A stretch of DNA of 64,000 bases from an uncultured Gemmiger sp. (GTDB lineage: Bacteria; Bacillota; Clostridia; Oscillospirales; Ruminococcaceae). The first letter of the stretch is position 1. The number at the start of each line of letters is the position of its first letter. Shown here piece after piece: positions 35,346-43,594 of the stretch. The DNA lies in contig CALXHR010000001.1 of NCBI GenBank assembly GCA_944388175.1, positions 62,001-126,000 of the forward strand. Reading direction: 5' to 3'. The translations under genes and the position numbers were made by a program. The notes beneath the pieces are model-generated. The model ran no database searches. It was not told the DNA's origin and saw only the letters and a program-made list of their open reading frames with translations.

Positions 35346-37490
35346 ATGGCAGGATCGAAAAATAGAAAGGGCATGGGCTGTTTTGTAAAGTCTTTCCTGG
35401 CAGTTTTGATTGCGGCGGCAATTTACATGGGTTGCTATGTATTGTTTTCGCCCGTATGGTTGGAGTGGAATAATTATAATACAGTCCACGGATTTTACAA
35501 AGAGCCGGAAAATACGATCGAAACGCTGTTTTTGGGGTCCAGCCATGTGGTCAACGGGATCACCCCAACAGAGCTTTACCGCGACTATGGCCTTTGCGCG
35601 TATAACTTGGGCACAGAGCAGCAGGGGGTGAATGTCTCGTACTATTGGCTGCGCGAGGCGTATCGCTTGCACGCGGAAAGCCTGACGACGGTGGTGTTCG
35701 ATGTATCGATGCTGCGCCGCACGGCGAGCGAAACCTTTGTCCAAAAAGGGATCGCAGGCATGCGGCTGTTTCCGGGCAGAGTGCAGGCGATGTATGATTA
35801 CTATCTTGGCCCGTATGGCACAGGGGACCTGCAGGACGTATTGGAGCAGCTGAACCCGGTCACGGCCTATCACACCCGGTGGAACCAGCTCACCCGGCAG
35901 GATTTTGAGAAATTCCATCTGCAGCCGACGCTATATAGCCGGGGGTATCATTTTGTTTCCTATTCGCTGCTTGACGAGGGAAATGCCGAAGAGGACTACG
36001 AAGAGGAAAACGCCCCCTACCTGGAAAGCGTCCTGGACGAAAGCGTGCCGGGGGAGGAGCTGCAGGACTCTGAACTCTACTATTTTGATAAGATCGTTGC
36101 ATTTTGCAAAGAGAACGACCTCGACCTGGTTTTGGTCAAAATACCGGCAAGGGGCTGGGGATCCAACCGCCATAACGCGGTGCAGGCCCTCGCCGAGAAA
36201 AACGACCTGCCTTTTTTGGATTACAATTTTCCGGTATCCGGCCAAAATTTGGTGGGGGAAACGTATCTTGTGGACAGTCATGACGGAAATCATCTGAATT
36301 ATTTTGGCGCCACAAAGGTGACGCATGCAATCGGAGACTATCTGGTCAAGAACTGCCGCGTGACCGATGTGCGCGGGCAGCAAAACTATGCGTTTATGGA
36401 GCAGGAACTGGCCGACTACAACAAAAATGTCGTTGTGTGCAGCGAGCTGTATCTGGCGACGGAGCTGGAACAGTACCTCACCCTGGCGGCCCAAAACGAA
36501 AACTATGTGATATTCCTGCCCGGAAAAGATGAAACGTCCGGCGCACTGCATGAGCCGCTGCGCGCGGCGCTCGCTGATCTCGGGTTCACAAAACTCGCCC
36601 AAATCGGTTGGCGGGATTCCTATGTGGGGGTTTTGGACAAGGACGGCGTCCAGGAGGTTCTTGAGAAGGCGGACACCCAAAAGGAAGCAATGTTGGAAGG
36701 CGCGATGCAAAACGGGGTGCGCTACAGCGTTGTGGGCGCGGGATGGAGTTCCGAGAATTTCTCTTCCTGCAGTATCGACGAGACGGAGTACTCCCCGAAT
36801 CTGCGCGGGCTGAACATCGTGGTGTATGACCAGAGCACAGACACCGTGGTCGACGTAACGAACTTTGACACCCTGAACACGACCGAGCGAATGAGCGGAT
36901 ACCCCTTACAAGAAATAGAGACGATGGAAGCGGAAGGGAAAACGTATCAGGACCTTACAGAAAACGCCCAAAAACTGTACCGGTACATGCACCATGTAGA
37001 GAACCAAGAAATTGCAGGCGCTTTGCAGGGGCATGGCGGCCGGCAAGAACTGGTGACGTGGCTGGATGCGTACCGGCAAAAGGACCGGGTGATCCTGCTG
37101 GCGGCCCAGGGGGATGCGGCGGACCGTTTGTCGGAACCGGTGCGGGAAGCGCTTGCGCAGCGCGGGCTTACCCAACTGGCGGAACTGCAGCCGGGGGAAA
37201 CCTACTTTGCCGTGATCGAGAAAGATCAGAAACCGTATGAACAGACGGAAGGCGATGGAACCCCGCTCCCGCTGGAAGATGCGATTTTCCGCATGATCCA
37301 CGCTGAGCCGGGCGCGGGTGATGCCATAGAGCCGGCCGGGCTGCAATTGATTGTGTACGACCGGATCGAGGAAGCAATTGTCGCCCAAACATCCTTTGAA
37401 ACGTTCGAGGACCCCCTTGCCGTGGCGGAGCGGGAAATGCGCAACGAGTTTCAAACCATTTTTCTGACGCCCAAAGGGAAAATGCTGTGA
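35346..37490 (+). CDS. Membrane-anchored SGNH-like (DltD/AlgJ-type) protein with two ILEI/FAM3-like modules
   Basis: A 714-residue exported protein. One transmembrane segment (about 12–34) precedes an SGNH-hydrolase-like domain: LFLGSSHVVNG (61–71) supplies the nucleophile Ser and DGNHLN (313–318) the Asp/His pair, as in DltD and AlgJ/AlgX partners of MBOAT enzymes. The C-terminal half holds repeated segments that resemble the eukaryotic ILEI/FAM3 domain: YVIFLPGKDETSGALHE...WRDSYVGV (387–429), LRGLNIVVYDQSTDTVVD (486–503), a second VILLAAQGD...ETYFAV (582–623) and a second LQLIVYD (666–672). It starts the operon with MBOAT 18 bases downstream. The acylated polymer is unknown. Confidence 0.75.
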   Translation: MAGSKNRKGMGCFVKSFLAVLIAAAIYMGCYVLFSPVWLEWNNYNTVHGFYKEPENTIETLFLGSSHVVNGITPTELYRDYGLCAYNLGTEQQGVNVSYYWLREAYRLHAESLTTVVFDVSMLRRTASETFVQKGIAGMRLFPGRVQAMYDYYLGPYGTGDLQDVLEQLNPVTAYHTRWNQLTRQDFEKFHLQPTLYSRGYHFVSYSLLDEGNAEEDYEEENAPYLESVLDESVPGEELQDSELYYFDKIVAFCKENDLDLVLVKIPARGWGSNRHNAVQALAEKNDLPFLDYNFPVSGQNLVGETYLVDSHDGNHLNYFGATKVTHAIGDYLVKNCRVTDVRGQQNYAFMEQELADYNKNVVVCSELYLATELEQYLTLAAQNENYVIFLPGKDETSGALHEPLRAALADLGFTKLAQIGWRDSYVGVLDKDGVQEVLEKADTQKEAMLEGAMQNGVRYSVVGAGWSSENFSSCSIDETEYSPNLRGLNIVVYDQSTDTVVDVTNFDTLNTTERMSGYPLQEIETMEAEGKTYQDLTENAQKLYRYMHHVENQEIAGALQGHGGRQELVTWLDAYRQKDRVILLAAQGDAADRLSEPVREALAQRGLTQLAELQPGETYFAVIEKDQKPYEQTEGDGTPLPLEDAIFRMIHAEPGAGDAIEPAGLQLIVYDRIEEAIVAQTSFETFEDPLAVAEREMRNEFQTIFLTPKGKML

Positions 37491-37508
37491 CCCGCCGGGG
37501 AGGAACCG

Positions 37509-39044
37509 ATGGCTTTTACAGAGTTATCCTTTTTTGTTTTTGCGGCCTGCTTGGTGCTGTTCTACTATTTGCTGCCGGCGAAGATGCAGTGGATCGTTTT
37601 GCTGACCGGCAGTGTGATCTTTTATGTTTCTTACGGGGCCGAAAAGCTCCCGTTCCTTCTGGCGGCGGCCGGGATCGCATGGTGGGCTGCGCTGCGGATG
37701 GAAAAAATCCGGCCTGACGGCCCGGAAAGCCGTGCGCTTGCGCGCAAAAAGCAAAAGAAAGTTTTGCTGGGTGCCGGGGCACTGCTTGTGCTGTTGCTCC
37801 TGTACGCCAAGGTCGGCACATGGGTCATACAGTCTTTTGCCGCGCTGCTGCGCCTGGATGCGGATTCGGTGCCGCAGGCAATTCTGGCGTTGGGGGTTTC
37901 TTATTATACATTCTCCATGCTGGGATATCTGGCGGATGTATATTACGGAAAAGAAAAGGCCGAAACAAACTTTCTGCGCTTTCTCCTATTCGCAATTTAT
38001 TTCCCCAAGATTTTGCAGGGGCCGATTTCCCGGCATAAATTCCTGGCGCCGCAACTCAAGGAAACACATCGCTTTTGCTATGAAGCATTTTGTTTTGGCT
38101 TCCAGCTTATGTTGTGGGGATATTTCAAAAAGCTGGTGATCGCGGACCGTCTGGCCATGCTGGTCAACTATGTTTTTGACAATGTGGAAACCCAGACGGG
38201 GGCGCATTTGCTGATGGCGGCCTGTTTTTCGGCCGTGCAGCTGTACTGTGATTTTTCCGGCTGTATGGATATTGCCGGCGGCTTCTCCCAGATTCTGGGC
38301 TTAAAGCTGGAACCGAACTTTAACCACCCGTTCTTTTCGCGCTCGGCGGCAGAGTTTTGGCGGCGGTGGCATATCACGTTGGGAACCTGGTTCAAAGACT
38401 ATGTGTATATGCCGCTGGCGATCTCGCCCCGGGTGATCCGCATCAGCAAAAAAGTGCGCGAAACGTGTGGCGCCCGGGCGGGCAAAGCGGTCATGACGGT
38501 CCTGCCGTTGTCGGTTGTGTGGGTCCTGACGGGGCTTTGGCACAGCACCGAGTGGAATTATGTGGTGTGGGGCGTGTATTGGGGCACCCTGATTATCTGC
38601 GCCAATGTATTTGCACCGGAGCTGAAAAAGCTGACCGGGTTCCTGCACATCAACACAAAAACCGAAAGCTGGAAAATCTTCCAGATGGTGCGGACCTTTT
38701 TCCTGTTCGTGGTTGGCCGCATCCTGACCGTCCCGGGCACATTGCACGGTTCGGCGGAAGTTTTCAAAAAGATTTTTTTCGATTTTCAACCCGGAAGCCT
38801 GTTTGACGGCTCGGTCTATTCTTTGGAGCTGGACCGCGCAAACTTTCACCTGGCGCTGGTGTGCATTTTTGTGCTGTGGGCCGTCAGCATGCTGCAAGAG
38901 AAAAAGCCGGTCCGTCAGCGTCTGGCGGAAAGCAATGTCGTTTTCCGCTGGGCGGCATGGTATGCGCTGCTTTTCTCGATCGTGATTTTTGGGGTCTACG
39001 GGCCCGAGTTCAGCGCGGCCGCTTTTGTGTACATGAATTTCTAA
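37509..39044 (+). CDS. MBOAT family membrane O-acyltransferase (AlgI/DltB type)
   Basis: A 511-residue polytopic membrane enzyme expected to pass an acyl group from a carrier protein across the membrane. The conserved block SAAEFWRRWHITLGTWFKDYVYMPL (about residues 279–302) and the catalytic His in LTGLWHSTEWNYVVWG (His346) are intact. Its operon partners are an SGNH protein upstream and an acyl carrier protein downstream, which mirrors DltB between DltD and DltC. GGGGAGGAA precedes the ATG. The acyl group is unlikely to be plain D-alanine given the unusual ligase. Confidence 0.92.
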   Translation: MAFTELSFFVFAACLVLFYYLLPAKMQWIVLLTGSVIFYVSYGAEKLPFLLAAAGIAWWAALRMEKIRPDGPESRALARKKQKKVLLGAGALLVLLLLYAKVGTWVIQSFAALLRLDADSVPQAILALGVSYYTFSMLGYLADVYYGKEKAETNFLRFLLFAIYFPKILQGPISRHKFLAPQLKETHRFCYEAFCFGFQLMLWGYFKKLVIADRLAMLVNYVFDNVETQTGAHLLMAACFSAVQLYCDFSGCMDIAGGFSQILGLKLEPNFNHPFFSRSAAEFWRRWHITLGTWFKDYVYMPLAISPRVIRISKKVRETCGARAGKAVMTVLPLSVVWVLTGLWHSTEWNYVVWGVYWGTLIICANVFAPELKKLTGFLHINTKTESWKIFQMVRTFFLFVVGRILTVPGTLHGSAEVFKKIFFDFQPGSLFDGSVYSLELDRANFHLALVCIFVLWAVSMLQEKKPVRQRLAESNVVFRWAAWYALLFSIVIFGVYGPEFSAAAFVYMNF

Positions 39045-39108
39045 ACAGGCGGTCCCTGCAAATGGATCCCCAGGATAGCGATATCCATAAAACAGGAGGT
39101 AAAATAGT

Positions 39109-39339
39109 ATGGAAGAAAAAGTGTTGGCGTTGCTTACGTCGGAGTTCCCGGACATTGATTTTACGGCTTCGGACGCCCTGGTCGACGACGGCATCCTGGA
39201 TTCGCTGACGATCACCGGCATCATTGCCGCCCTTTCGATGGAGTTCAACATCACGATCCCGTATGAGGAGATCATTGAAGAAAACTTCAATTCGGTGGCC
39301 GGGCTGGCCCGTATGGTGCAAAAGCTGAGCAATGTGTAA
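39109..39339 (+). CDS. Acyl carrier protein (DltC-like)
   Basis: A 76-residue four-helix carrier protein. The phosphopantetheine attachment Ser lies in LVDDGILDSLTITG (Ser42). It resembles DltC-type carriers in length and in having DSL followed by T rather than M. AGGAGG lies upstream. It sits between the MBOAT and AMP-ligase genes, overlapping neither; the ligase starts 13 bases after its stop. It probably receives the acyl group from the ligase and presents it to MBOAT. Confidence 0.92.
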   Translation: MEEKVLALLTSEFPDIDFTASDALVDDGILDSLTITGIIAALSMEFNITIPYEEIIEENFNSVAGLARMVQKLSNV

Positions 39340-39352
39340 AGAAGAGGACCAC

Positions 39353-41386
39353 ATGTACGAAACACTTGTAAACCGCGTCAGTGCGCTGGCTGCGCAGCAC
39401 CCGGACAAACTGGCGGTTGCGTTCAAAAAAGAAACCCTTACCTACGCGGAACTCAAGGACCGCATGGTTCGGATCGGACGCCGGTTGGCAGCGCTGGGCG
39501 TAAAGAACGGGGACCGCGTGCTGCTCAGTGCAACCTCCAAACCCGAGATGGTGGCGGCGTACCTGGGCATCCAGTACGCGGGCGGCGTTGTTGTTTTCGT
39601 TGATAAAAACGCCACGCAAGACAACGCACTGTTTATTTATCAGGACACCGACGCAGTCCTTTTTCTGACGGATAAGCCGATGAAACAGCATGACGGCCTG
39701 TGCCGCGTCCATTCCCTGCGCGCAATTTTCCAGGAGGGCGCTGAGGGGGAACTTTCGTATGTGCTGCCAAAGGGGGACGCGTTGGCGGAACTTCTGTATA
39801 CCTCGGGCACGACCGGCACGCCCAAAGGGGTCATGCTGACCTACAACGCGGTTTATCATATCTGGATGAACACCATTGAAGGGATCGGGATTCAGGAAAC
39901 CGACCGGATTCTGCTTCCGCTGCCGCTGAACCATTCGTTTGCGCTGCGCGTACTGCGCGCGTATCTCTACCAGGGCGCGTCCGTCGTCCTGCAAAACGGG
40001 TTTACGTTCGCCAAGGAAATTGAGAACAACCTGCTGGCCTACCAGTGCACGGCCATTGCCATTGTTCCGGCTTCGGTAGAAACGGTAGAAAGGCAGATGC
40101 AGGACCGCTTTGCCGAAATCATGGGGCGTTTCCGTTACATTGAGGTCGGGGCGGGCTCGCTGACGGTAGAACAGCGCAAACGGTTGACGGCACAGCTGCC
40201 CCATACCACCCTTTACAACACGTGGGGTTCCTCGGAATCCGGCGGGGCGCTGTTCTGCAATGTGACGGAAGTGGCCGCCGACCCGGTCAAGATCGCGGCG
40301 GTGGGCAAACCGCTTCCCTGTGTGGAAGTGCGGGCCCTTGATGCGCAGGGCGAACCCCAGGCAAGCGACCGTGAGCACCCGGGCCGCATGGCGATCAAAG
40401 GCGAGATGGAAATGTCCGGGTATTGGAACCGACCGGAACTGACGGCCGAAACGTTACAAGATGGGTGGCTCATCACCAGCGATATGGTATATCTGGACGA
40501 AACCGGCTATGTGTATATGCTGGGGCGTGCCGATGATATCATCAATGTCGGCGGCGAGAAGGTCTCGCCGGTTGAAGTGGAAAATATCGCCGGGGAATAC
40601 GAACATATCAAGGAGTGCGCCTGCATCGGCGTGCCGGACCCGGATAACGTGCTGGGCTCGGTCCCGGTCCTGTTTGTCGTCCCCAAAGATAACGCTTACG
40701 CACCGGAAGATATGGCGCGCTATTTGTCCCAGCGGATGGAGCGGTATAAATTGCCGGCGCGCTATATCCCGCTGCTGGCTTTGCCGCGAAACCGCATGAA
40801 AAAGCTGGACCGGAAAGCCCTGCGCCTTTTGTGGGAGCAGCAGGGCGGCGATTCGCTGATGAACGAGACCGTGCGCACAATTTTGACGCGGCGCAGCATC
40901 CGCAAGTTTGCGGATAAGCCGATCCCCAAAGAAATCCTGGAAATGCTGGTGATGTGCGGCTACTATGCGCCATCCGGCCATAACATGCAGACCTGGAAGT
41001 TTACCGTCATCACCAGAGCGGAGGAAATCCAGCGCCTTAAAGAAGCCGCCCGCCAGACCGCGAAGGAAAATAAAGTCTATTTCTATGGCTTTGAGAACCC
41101 GGCGGCCCTGATTCTGGTTTCCAACGACGCCCGGAATGCCAATGGTTGCCAGGACGCATCCTGCGCCAGCGAAAACATTATGCTGGCGGCCTGGTCGTAC
41201 GGGATCGGTTCCACCTGGCTGAATCCGCTGATGCCCCTGCGCGGCAAAGAGCCGGTCAAATCCGTCCTGGATTCGTATAACATCCCGGAAAAACATACCA
41301 TCTGGAGCATGATTTCCCTCGGCTACCCGGTCGGGGAGGGCGTGCTCTTGCAGAAAAAGAGCGAGGTCGTGCAGTGGATTGAGTGA
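39353..41386 (+). CDS. Acyl/aminoacyl-AMP ligase fused to a nitroreductase-family domain
   Basis: A 677-residue fusion. Residues 1–500 form an ANL adenylating enzyme: A3 motif LLYTSGTTGTPKGV (147–160), A5 NTWGSSESG (289–297), A7/A8 with GRADDIINVGGEKVSPVEVE (391–410) and the catalytic Lys484 in MKKLDRKAL. Residues 505–670 form an FMN nitroreductase fold (ILTRRSIRKFADKPIPKEIL, YAPSGHNMQTWKF, ASCASENIMLAA, ISLGYPVGE). The ligase would load the adjacent carrier protein; the flavin domain could oxidise the tethered acyl group. The ATG at 39353 follows AGAGGA. It closes the operon. The substrate cannot be read. Confidence 0.9.
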   Translation: MYETLVNRVSALAAQHPDKLAVAFKKETLTYAELKDRMVRIGRRLAALGVKNGDRVLLSATSKPEMVAAYLGIQYAGGVVVFVDKNATQDNALFIYQDTDAVLFLTDKPMKQHDGLCRVHSLRAIFQEGAEGELSYVLPKGDALAELLYTSGTTGTPKGVMLTYNAVYHIWMNTIEGIGIQETDRILLPLPLNHSFALRVLRAYLYQGASVVLQNGFTFAKEIENNLLAYQCTAIAIVPASVETVERQMQDRFAEIMGRFRYIEVGAGSLTVEQRKRLTAQLPHTTLYNTWGSSESGGALFCNVTEVAADPVKIAAVGKPLPCVEVRALDAQGEPQASDREHPGRMAIKGEMEMSGYWNRPELTAETLQDGWLITSDMVYLDETGYVYMLGRADDIINVGGEKVSPVEVENIAGEYEHIKECACIGVPDPDNVLGSVPVLFVVPKDNAYAPEDMARYLSQRMERYKLPARYIPLLALPRNRMKKLDRKALRLLWEQQGGDSLMNETVRTILTRRSIRKFADKPIPKEILEMLVMCGYYAPSGHNMQTWKFTVITRAEEIQRLKEAARQTAKENKVYFYGFENPAALILVSNDARNANGCQDASCASENIMLAAWSYGIGSTWLNPLMPLRGKEPVKSVLDSYNIPEKHTIWSMISLGYPVGEGVLLQKKSEVVQWIE

Positions 41387-41402
41387 CTGCCGGGCAAAGG
41401 CA

Positions 41403-41435
41403 GCCGCTTTGGTGGAAATGGTAGACAGGCATTGG
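41403..41435 (+). pseudogene. Possible 5' fragment of a tRNA-Leu gene
   Basis: GCCGCTTTGGTGGAAATGG followed by TAGACAGGC resembles the acceptor and D-arm of bacterial leucine tRNAs (which read G...TGGTGGAATTGGTAGACACG). The anticodon arm, variable arm and 3' half are missing; a strong terminator follows 22 bases later. It may be the scar of an insertion or rearrangement next to the acyl-transfer operon. Confidence 0.5.
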
Positions 41436-41456
41436 AAAAGTGACAATCTACAATAG

Positions 41457-41496
41457 GCACCAGCCGCCGGTTTTTACCGGCGGCTGGTGCTGTTTT
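41457..41496 (+). terminator. Terminator after the acyl-transfer operon
   Basis: A perfect 14-bp stem (GCACCAGCCGCCGG / CCGGCGGCTGGTGC) with a six-base loop followed by TGTTTT. Confidence 0.92.
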
Positions 41497-41608
41497 ATGC
41501 GCCAAAACGGCGGGCGAGTGCGTGCAGGGAAGTTCCGCATGATGGCACAGGCAAAACGGCCGCCCGGCCTTGCAGGGGCGTTTCCGGTTCTAGGACAGGC
41601 CGCCCGCA

Positions 41609-41616
41609 CATACAGT
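41609..41616 (+). promoter_or_regulatory. Candidate sigma-E -10 element of the spoIIIA operon
   Basis: CATACAGT matches the sigma-E -10 consensus (CATACAnT) and lies 23 bases before spoIIIAA, which is sigma-E controlled in Bacillus. The -35 region is not convincing, so this is tentative. Confidence 0.4.
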
Positions 41617-41638
41617 GCAGTGTGAGGTGAGGACAACC

Positions 41639-42529
41639 ATGGACGAATACTACCGCGCTGCGGCCGCCTTGCCGCAGCCCCTGGCCGGGGAACTGGGAAA
41701 ACTGCCGCCACGGTATGCGGCCTATGTGCAGGAAATCCGCCTGCGCCTGGGGCAGCCGGTGCTGTTTACCGTGCAGGGCAGGCTGACGCCCTGCAGCAAA
41801 TTTCTGCCGGGGGTACGGCGGGCCGGGCATATCGACAACGCCTGCCTGCAGGAATGCTTTTTGCATTTGTGCCGCCATTCCGTCTATGCCTATGAAGAAG
41901 AATTGCGCCAGGGCTTTTTTACCATAGAAGGAGGAAACCGCGTCGGTGTGGCCGGCAACTGGGGTGGGAACGGATTTTCGGCCGTGACGTCGCTGAACCT
42001 GCGCGTGGCGCGCTGGGTGACCTGTGAATTGCCGCAGCAGGTGCAGCGCTATCTTGCCGAGACGGCCGGCAGCCTGCTGGTAGCCGGGGTGCCAGGCAGT
42101 GGAAAGACAACGTTCTTGCGCACCCTAGTACAGCATTTGAGCCAGAAAGACGCGGTCGTCTGCGTGGTGGACGAGCGCGGCGAACTGATGGCGGGCGAAA
42201 GCGGCAGCGCGCCTTTGCCGGGCAGGATGCGGTGCGATGTGTACACGCGCTGCCCCAAAGCCGAGGGCATCGAAATGGCGCTGCGCTGCATGAACCCGGC
42301 GTTTATCGTCTGCGACGAACTGGGCACCGCGCAGGACGCCGCCGCGGTGGAGCGCGGGCTGGTTTCCGGCGTGCGGTTTCTGGCTTCGGTACACTGCGAT
42401 TCCCCGCAGGCGCTGCGGCAGAAACCGTTCCTGCAAAATCTTTTGCACGTTGGCGCTTTCCGGCAGGCGGTATTTCTGGATGGGCGCGAAAAGCCGGGGA
42501 CGGTTGCAGAATGGGCGGCGCTGGCATGA
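41639..42529 (+). CDS. spoIIIAA: Stage III sporulation protein AA (secretion-type ATPase)
   Basis: A 296-residue cytoplasmic ATPase of the SpoIIIA–SpoIIQ channel between mother cell and forespore. Walker A is GVPGSGKTTFLRTL (about 148–161) and the Walker B region is CVVDERGEL. It is the first of eight genes in the standard order AA–AH. The ATG at 41639 follows GAGGTGAGG; the eight upstream codons are discarded. The stop overlaps spoIIIAB (ATGA). Confidence 0.96.
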   Translation: MDEYYRAAAALPQPLAGELGKLPPRYAAYVQEIRLRLGQPVLFTVQGRLTPCSKFLPGVRRAGHIDNACLQECFLHLCRHSVYAYEEELRQGFFTIEGGNRVGVAGNWGGNGFSAVTSLNLRVARWVTCELPQQVQRYLAETAGSLLVAGVPGSGKTTFLRTLVQHLSQKDAVVCVVDERGELMAGESGSAPLPGRMRCDVYTRCPKAEGIEMALRCMNPAFIVCDELGTAQDAAAVERGLVSGVRFLASVHCDSPQALRQKPFLQNLLHVGAFRQAVFLDGREKPGTVAEWAALA

Positions 42530-42999
42530 GCCTGGCACTGCGGCTGCTGGGGGCGGCCCTGTTGGTGGCGGCGGGCACCGGCGGCGGGCTGGCGGTATAC
42601 GGGCACTGCTACGGGCGCTGGCGGCAGCTACATACCTTTGCGCGGCTGCTGGTATACCTGCAAAGCACGCTGGCGTTTCAACCGCTGCGCGCCGAGGAAT
42701 TGCTGCGCCGCGCGGCGCAGTACCCGGAATTTTCCCGCCTGGGCCTGGCGGGATGCCGCAGCCTGGCGGAACTGCCGCTGCCGGCGGCGCTGACGCCGGC
42801 GTTGTGCCAGGAGATGCGCCAGGGGCTGGAACAGCTGGCATGGCAACCGCGCGCCGGGGCCTGCGCGACCTTGCGCCGTTTGGCATTGCTGTGCGAGGAC
42901 GCCGCCGCACAATGCCGGCGCGAAGCGCAGGCTGCGCGCAGCCTGTGGCCGCGGCTGGGCGCCTGCGCGGGCGTGCTGGCGGTGATCTTACTGTGGTAG
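42526..42999 (+). CDS. spoIIIAB: Stage III sporulation protein AB
   Basis: A 157-residue protein with an N-terminal and a C-terminal hydrophobic segment around a helical domain, resembling type II secretion GspF halves. LHTFARLLVYLQSTLAFQ (about residues 35–52) is typical of SpoIIIAB. The ATG overlaps the spoIIIAA stop; longer openings upstream lie inside that gene. Ten bases separate it from spoIIIAC. Confidence 0.92.
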   Translation: MSLALRLLGAALLVAAGTGGGLAVYGHCYGRWRQLHTFARLLVYLQSTLAFQPLRAEELLRRAAQYPEFSRLGLAGCRSLAELPLPAALTPALCQEMRQGLEQLAWQPRAGACATLRRLALLCEDAAAQCRREAQAARSLWPRLGACAGVLAVILLW

Positions 43000-43009
43000 G
43001 GGGCGCGGC

Positions 43010-43204
43010 ATGGATATTGATCTTGTATTCAAAATCGCCGCCACCGGTATCATTGTGGCGGTGCTCAACCAACTGTTGATCCGTTCCGGGCGCGAGGACC
43101 AGGCCATGATGACGACGCTGGCGGGGTTGATTGTGGTATTGAGCATGCTGGTGCGCCAGATCAGCGACTTGTTTGTGCTGATTAAGGCGCTGTTTGAACT
43201 GTGA
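43010..43204 (+). CDS. spoIIIAC: Stage III sporulation protein AC
   Basis: A 64-residue membrane protein with two hydrophobic helices; the stretch GREDQAMMTTLAGLIVVL is strongly conserved in SpoIIIAC. GGGGGCG precedes its ATG. It is one of the small membrane components of the feeding-tube channel, followed 9 bases later by spoIIIAD. Confidence 0.95.
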   Translation: MDIDLVFKIAATGIIVAVLNQLLIRSGREDQAMMTTLAGLIVVLSMLVRQISDLFVLIKALFEL

Positions 43205-43213
43205 TGGAACGTT

Positions 43214-43594
43214 ATGGTGATCTTCAAGTTGGCGGCAGCGGCCTTTGTGGCGGTGGTATTGTACCTGATCCTCAAAAAAGAACAGCCGGCGTTTGCGTTT
43301 CTGGTGTCGGCGGGCGCTGCCGCCGGGCTGCTGCTGGCGGCAGCCCGGCAGGTGGAACCGCTGGTGGGCTGGCTGCAGCTGCTCGATGCCACGCTGCCGG
43401 GGCAGGAAGCCGGCTGCCTGCTGCGGGTGTTGGGCGTTGTGCTGGTGGCCCAACTGGCGGCCGACGTCTGCCGCGAAGGCGGGATGCTGGCGGCCGCCAC
43501 AGCGGCCGAACTGTGCGGGCGCGTGCTGGCTCTTATGCAGGCGCTTCCCATGCTGCAGCAGCTGTTCGATGCGTATGCGGGCTATTTGCAGTGA
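43214..43594 (+). CDS. spoIIIAD: Stage III sporulation protein AD
   Basis: A 126-residue membrane protein with about four hydrophobic helices, paralogous to SpoIIIAC in its first part (LILKKEQPAFAFLVSAGAA). Length matches the family. It overlaps spoIIIAE by four bases (GTGA), showing translational coupling. Confidence 0.94.
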   Translation: MVIFKLAAAAFVAVVLYLILKKEQPAFAFLVSAGAAAGLLLAAARQVEPLVGWLQLLDATLPGQEAGCLLRVLGVVLVAQLAADVCREGGMLAAATAAELCGRVLALMQALPMLQQLFDAYAGYLQ

